A stretch of DNA of 64,000 nucleotides, taken from contig AP026073.1 in NCBI GenBank assembly GCA_024349765.1, positions 5,704,001-5,768,000 on the forward strand, written 5' to 3'. The position numbers were made by a program, and so were the translations under genes. The notes beneath the pieces are model-generated. The model was not told the origin of the DNA, did not search any database, and was given only the letters and a program-made list of their open reading frames with translations. The stretch is from Streptomyces nigrescens. GTDB lineage: Bacteria > Actinomycetota > Actinomycetes > Streptomycetales > Streptomycetaceae. Positions 61,692 to 64,000 of the stretch are shown in pieces (position 1 is the stretch's first letter; each line of letters begins with the position of its first letter).

Positions 61692-63803
61692 TCACGAACG
61701 CAGTTGCAGACCCTCCGCGGCCGCTTCCACCATGCCCATGCCGAGTCTGCTGATCCGTACGGCGAACGGCTGCTCGGCGACGCTCAGCCCGGTGAGCTGC
61801 ATCGCGCCGAGCGGGGCCGTGCCGAGCGGCCGCACGGACACCGTGCCGGCCGGGACATCGGGGCGCAGACCGGCGAGGGCGAGCAGTATGTGCACCGCGC
61901 CGGCCGCCGACACCGCTGCCGGGCGGCAGGCCGCCGGGTGCGGCACGGGAGCTCCGTCGGCCGTGCGCTGCTCCCCCGCGTACATCTCCGGGAGGCGGTG
62001 TCCGAAGCTCTCCGCCGCGTCGAGGACGCCGCGGGTCAGGGCTGCGGCGGCGCGCTCGTGGCCGGCCGCGGCCAGTCCGGCGGCGGCGATCGCCGACTCG
62101 TGGACGCGCACCGCACCGCTGCGGTGGCCGAACGGGTTGTAGCCGCTCTCCTTGGCACCCAGTCCGCGCAGCCCCCACCCGGAGTCCATGGACGGCCCGC
62201 TCAGAAGTCTGGCCAGCTGGTCCGTCTGGGCCGCGTCCAGCAGGCCGGGTGCGAGGGCACCACCGCCGAGCAGTCCGGTGTCGAGGAGGTGGGCGGCGGT
62301 GGAACCCAGGTACGGGACGGGCCGGCCGTCGGCGGTGAGCAGCGCGGCGGGGCGGCCGCCGGCCCGGTCCTCCAGCCAGAAGTCCCGGCGGAACCGGGCG
62401 CGCAGGTCCGCGGCCCACTCGCGAAGGGCCGCGGCGTCGGCGGATCCGCAGGCGTCGAGGAGATCCGCGCCCAGCAGGGCGGCCCGATGGGCGTGGGCCT
62501 GGGTCTCGCAGCGGTACGGCCCGCCGGGAGCCGGATCGGGGATGTAGCCGCCGCGGGCGCGGCCCACCGGGTCGGAGACGATCCGCAGCCATCTCAGACA
62601 CCGTTCCGCGGCGGGCAGCAGCCGTGCGGTCTCCGGCTCGGGCAGTCCCCAGCGGCGCGCCTCCGCGAGCACGGCGGGGAACAGCAGGGTCGCCTCGATA
62701 CCCGTGCAGCTCGGCGGGGCGTGCGGTCCCGCGTCCCGCAGGGCTCCCGGAATTCGGCCGAAATCCGGCCCTGGTGCGGCCTGTTGGCTACGGGCGAGCG
62801 CCCTCAGGGTGCCCGCGGCGAGCCGGGTGCCCAAGGGCAGCAGCATTCTGGCGGCCCACAGCGCCTCGGCCGGTGCCAGCCCGCAGCGCCACGGGAAGCC
62901 GCCCGCCAGATAGACGTCCGCGGGCGCCGCCGGGTCCCGCATCGCCAGGCCGTACAGATCGTCCAGGCCGGCCGCCATGAGGGCGTCGGCCCGGTGGTCG
63001 TCGCACTCCAGCCGGGCGTCAGACCAGGAGCAGGGCGGCCGGTCTGCACGGGTGCGCGGCGTGAAGGTGCCGCTCCGCGGCCCGGGGATGCGGGCGTCCC
63101 CGGCGCGACGGTGCCCGGTGGGGCCGCTGCCCGGTCCGGTCGTCTGCTCCAGTACGGCGCGCAGCTCGATGGTGCGGCGGCCGCCGGCCGGGAGTTCGAG
63201 GTCCCAGCGCAGCAGCCCGGCCGAGGCCAGGGCGTCCTCGGGCGGCGGATCGGCGGTCACCACCGCGTGGACTCCCGGACCGGACCAGCGGAGGCCGGAG
63301 CCGTGGACGGCGGCGCGCAGCTCGGGGCCCGGCAGGCCGACGGCGACGGCTCCGAGCTCCGCCAGGTCGGTCTGCAGGTGGATCTCGACCGGCAGCCTGA
63401 CGGGCCGGGTCGCGCTGCTGAGGAAGGTGATCCGCTCGGTGCCGTCGGCCGTCCGCAGCCGCTCCATGCGGATGTCCGGGTCCGGGCCCCGTTCACCGGT
63501 TCTGCGGATCGTGCCGACGAACCTGGCCCGGTCGGCGGCGGTCATCCGGCCCTGGACGACCAGCGGTTCACCGCCCGCGACCCGCAGCTCGCAGTGGGAC
63601 AGGACCCGCCGTCCGTCCCGGTAGAAGCCCTCCAGGCCCTGGCCGGTCAGCTGTCCCGACACGGGGGACACCGCCAGGGCCGGCAGTGCCACGCAGACCA
63701 GCGAGGAGTGGACGGGCTGCGGTTGAGGGGCCCGGGGCGGCGCCGGACGCCGTTCTTCGGACGGCCGGCGGGCAGGTTGGGTAGTGGGGACGATGCCTGG
63801 CAC
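61692..63803 (-). CDS. Glycogen-debranching-enzyme-like protein (GDE N-terminal domain)
   Basis: This is a 703-residue protein. An N-terminal beta-sandwich (about residues 40-230; FYRDGRRVLSHCELRVAGGE, SSATRPVRLPVEIHL) is followed by an (alpha/alpha)6 barrel like amylo-alpha-1,6-glucosidases and GH63/GH15-type enzymes (YLAGGFPWRCGLAPAEALWA, PSMDSGWGLRGLGAKESGYN, NPFGHRSGAVRVHESAIAAA). It probably acts on an alpha-glucan or trehalose-type polymer. The GTG at 63803 has GGGAG ten bases upstream; 36 residues of longer ORF were left off. It is tail-to-head with the Nudix gene, 48 bases apart. Confidence 0.85.
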   Translation of the reverse strand: MPGIVPTTQPARRPSEERRPAPPRAPQPQPVHSSLVCVALPALAVSPVSGQLTGQGLEGFYRDGRRVLSHCELRVAGGEPLVVQGRMTAADRARFVGTIRRTGERGPDPDIRMERLRTADGTERITFLSSATRPVRLPVEIHLQTDLAELGAVAVGLPGPELRAAVHGSGLRWSGPGVHAVVTADPPPEDALASAGLLRWDLELPAGGRRTIELRAVLEQTTGPGSGPTGHRRAGDARIPGPRSGTFTPRTRADRPPCSWSDARLECDDHRADALMAAGLDDLYGLAMRDPAAPADVYLAGGFPWRCGLAPAEALWAARMLLPLGTRLAAGTLRALARSQQAAPGPDFGRIPGALRDAGPHAPPSCTGIEATLLFPAVLAEARRWGLPEPETARLLPAAERCLRWLRIVSDPVGRARGGYIPDPAPGGPYRCETQAHAHRAALLGADLLDACGSADAAALREWAADLRARFRRDFWLEDRAGGRPAALLTADGRPVPYLGSTAAHLLDTGLLGGGALAPGLLDAAQTDQLARLLSGPSMDSGWGLRGLGAKESGYNPFGHRSGAVRVHESAIAAAGLAAAGHERAAAALTRGVLDAAESFGHRLPEMYAGEQRTADGAPVPHPAACRPAAVSAAGAVHILLALAGLRPDVPAGTVSVRPLGTAPLGAMQLTGLSVAEQPFAVRISRLGMGMVEAAAEGLQLRS

Positions 63804-63928
63804 GCTCTGCGCTCCCTGGTGACGTCGGGGCTTCGTACGGCCTGCGCCATACAGGTGAACGCTCCGGCCGGCGCCCAGGTCACGCCGGCCGCACAACGAC
63901 CGGGCGGTCACCGCCGGCTCCGGTCGCC

Positions 63929-64000
63929 ATGACCGCTCCGCCGCCCGCCACGTCCCCCGGTCGTACGCGCCCCGGGGCCCGTACCGCCGCGGGATCCCCG
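63929..64000 (+). CDS. Possible 5' end of a divergent gene
   Basis: An ATG at 63929 opens a frame that stays open to the window edge (MTAPPPATSPGRTRPGARTA...) with G/C-rich third positions. It is divergent from the debranching-like gene. No clear SD is seen and only 24 codons are available, so it is a weak call. Confidence 0.35.
   Translation, partial: MTAPPPATSPGRTRPGARTAAGSP

Overview
The window is high-GC actinobacterial chromosome. Codon third positions are strongly G/C, GTG starts are frequent and TTG/CTG starts occur. The gene content (hrdB, whiH, sepH, cutRS, parC/parE, DUF3710, DUF4193, DUF5998) points firmly to a Streptomyces or very close relative. From memory, much of the order (sepH, hemH, suhB, cutRS, dut on one side; ptsH, parC, citrate synthase pair, parE, hrdB, whiH on the other) matches the conserved core arm of Streptomyces chromosomes. 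This was not checked by alignment.

Layout. 1-1745: start of an ABC transporter ATPase and a secreted alginate-lyase-like enzyme. 1844-6666: a kdp potassium-pump operon with two tiny membrane-peptide genes at its head. 6817-10434: DUF3710, dut, thioesterase, DUF3093, a conserved hypothetical and DUF4193. 10971-18532: cutRS, a small protein, inositol monophosphatase, coproporphyrin ferrochelatase, an MFS carrier and an FAD sugar-lactone oxidase. 18563-22166: a two-TM Ser/Pro-rich membrane protein, the division regulator sepH and a rhodanese. 22413-25770: what looks like an accessory insert with a VOC protein, an ArpA-like receptor, an AfsA-like synthase and a short-chain dehydrogenase, i.e. a gamma-butyrolactone-type signalling circuit with a visible operator. 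25807-33893: thymidine kinase, a phosphodiesterase-like protein, DUF5998, a GNAT/CoA-ligase fusion, ptsH with a DasR-type box, a GntR regulator and an M23 peptidase behind a c-di-AMP riboswitch. 34335-41290: paired M16 peptidases, parC and a His-rich CobW GTPase. 41291-45774: a repeat-rich stretch, a divergent pair of citrate synthases (one with a DNA-binding N-terminus), a tandem-repeat ORF and an iron-box-controlled ferredoxin. 46079-53169: two two-component systems around a DUF485/solute symporter pair. 53327-60095: parE, a DUF7455 protein, a trypsin-like protease, the principal sigma factor hrdB and sporulation regulator whiH. 60880-64000: a Nudix-type regulator, a glycogen-debranching-like protein and a possible gene start at the edge.

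The most interesting parts are the citrate synthase pair, which shares palindromic operators and includes an HTH fusion; the butyrolactone receptor/synthase pair with its operator; the uncharacterised 27-codon membrane ORF translationally coupled to kdpF; and the iron box that abuts the start codon of the ferredoxin gene. Convergent gene pairs are separated by very clean inverted-repeat terminators, which helped to fix gene ends. No rRNA, tRNA, IS element, CRISPR array or phage gene was seen.
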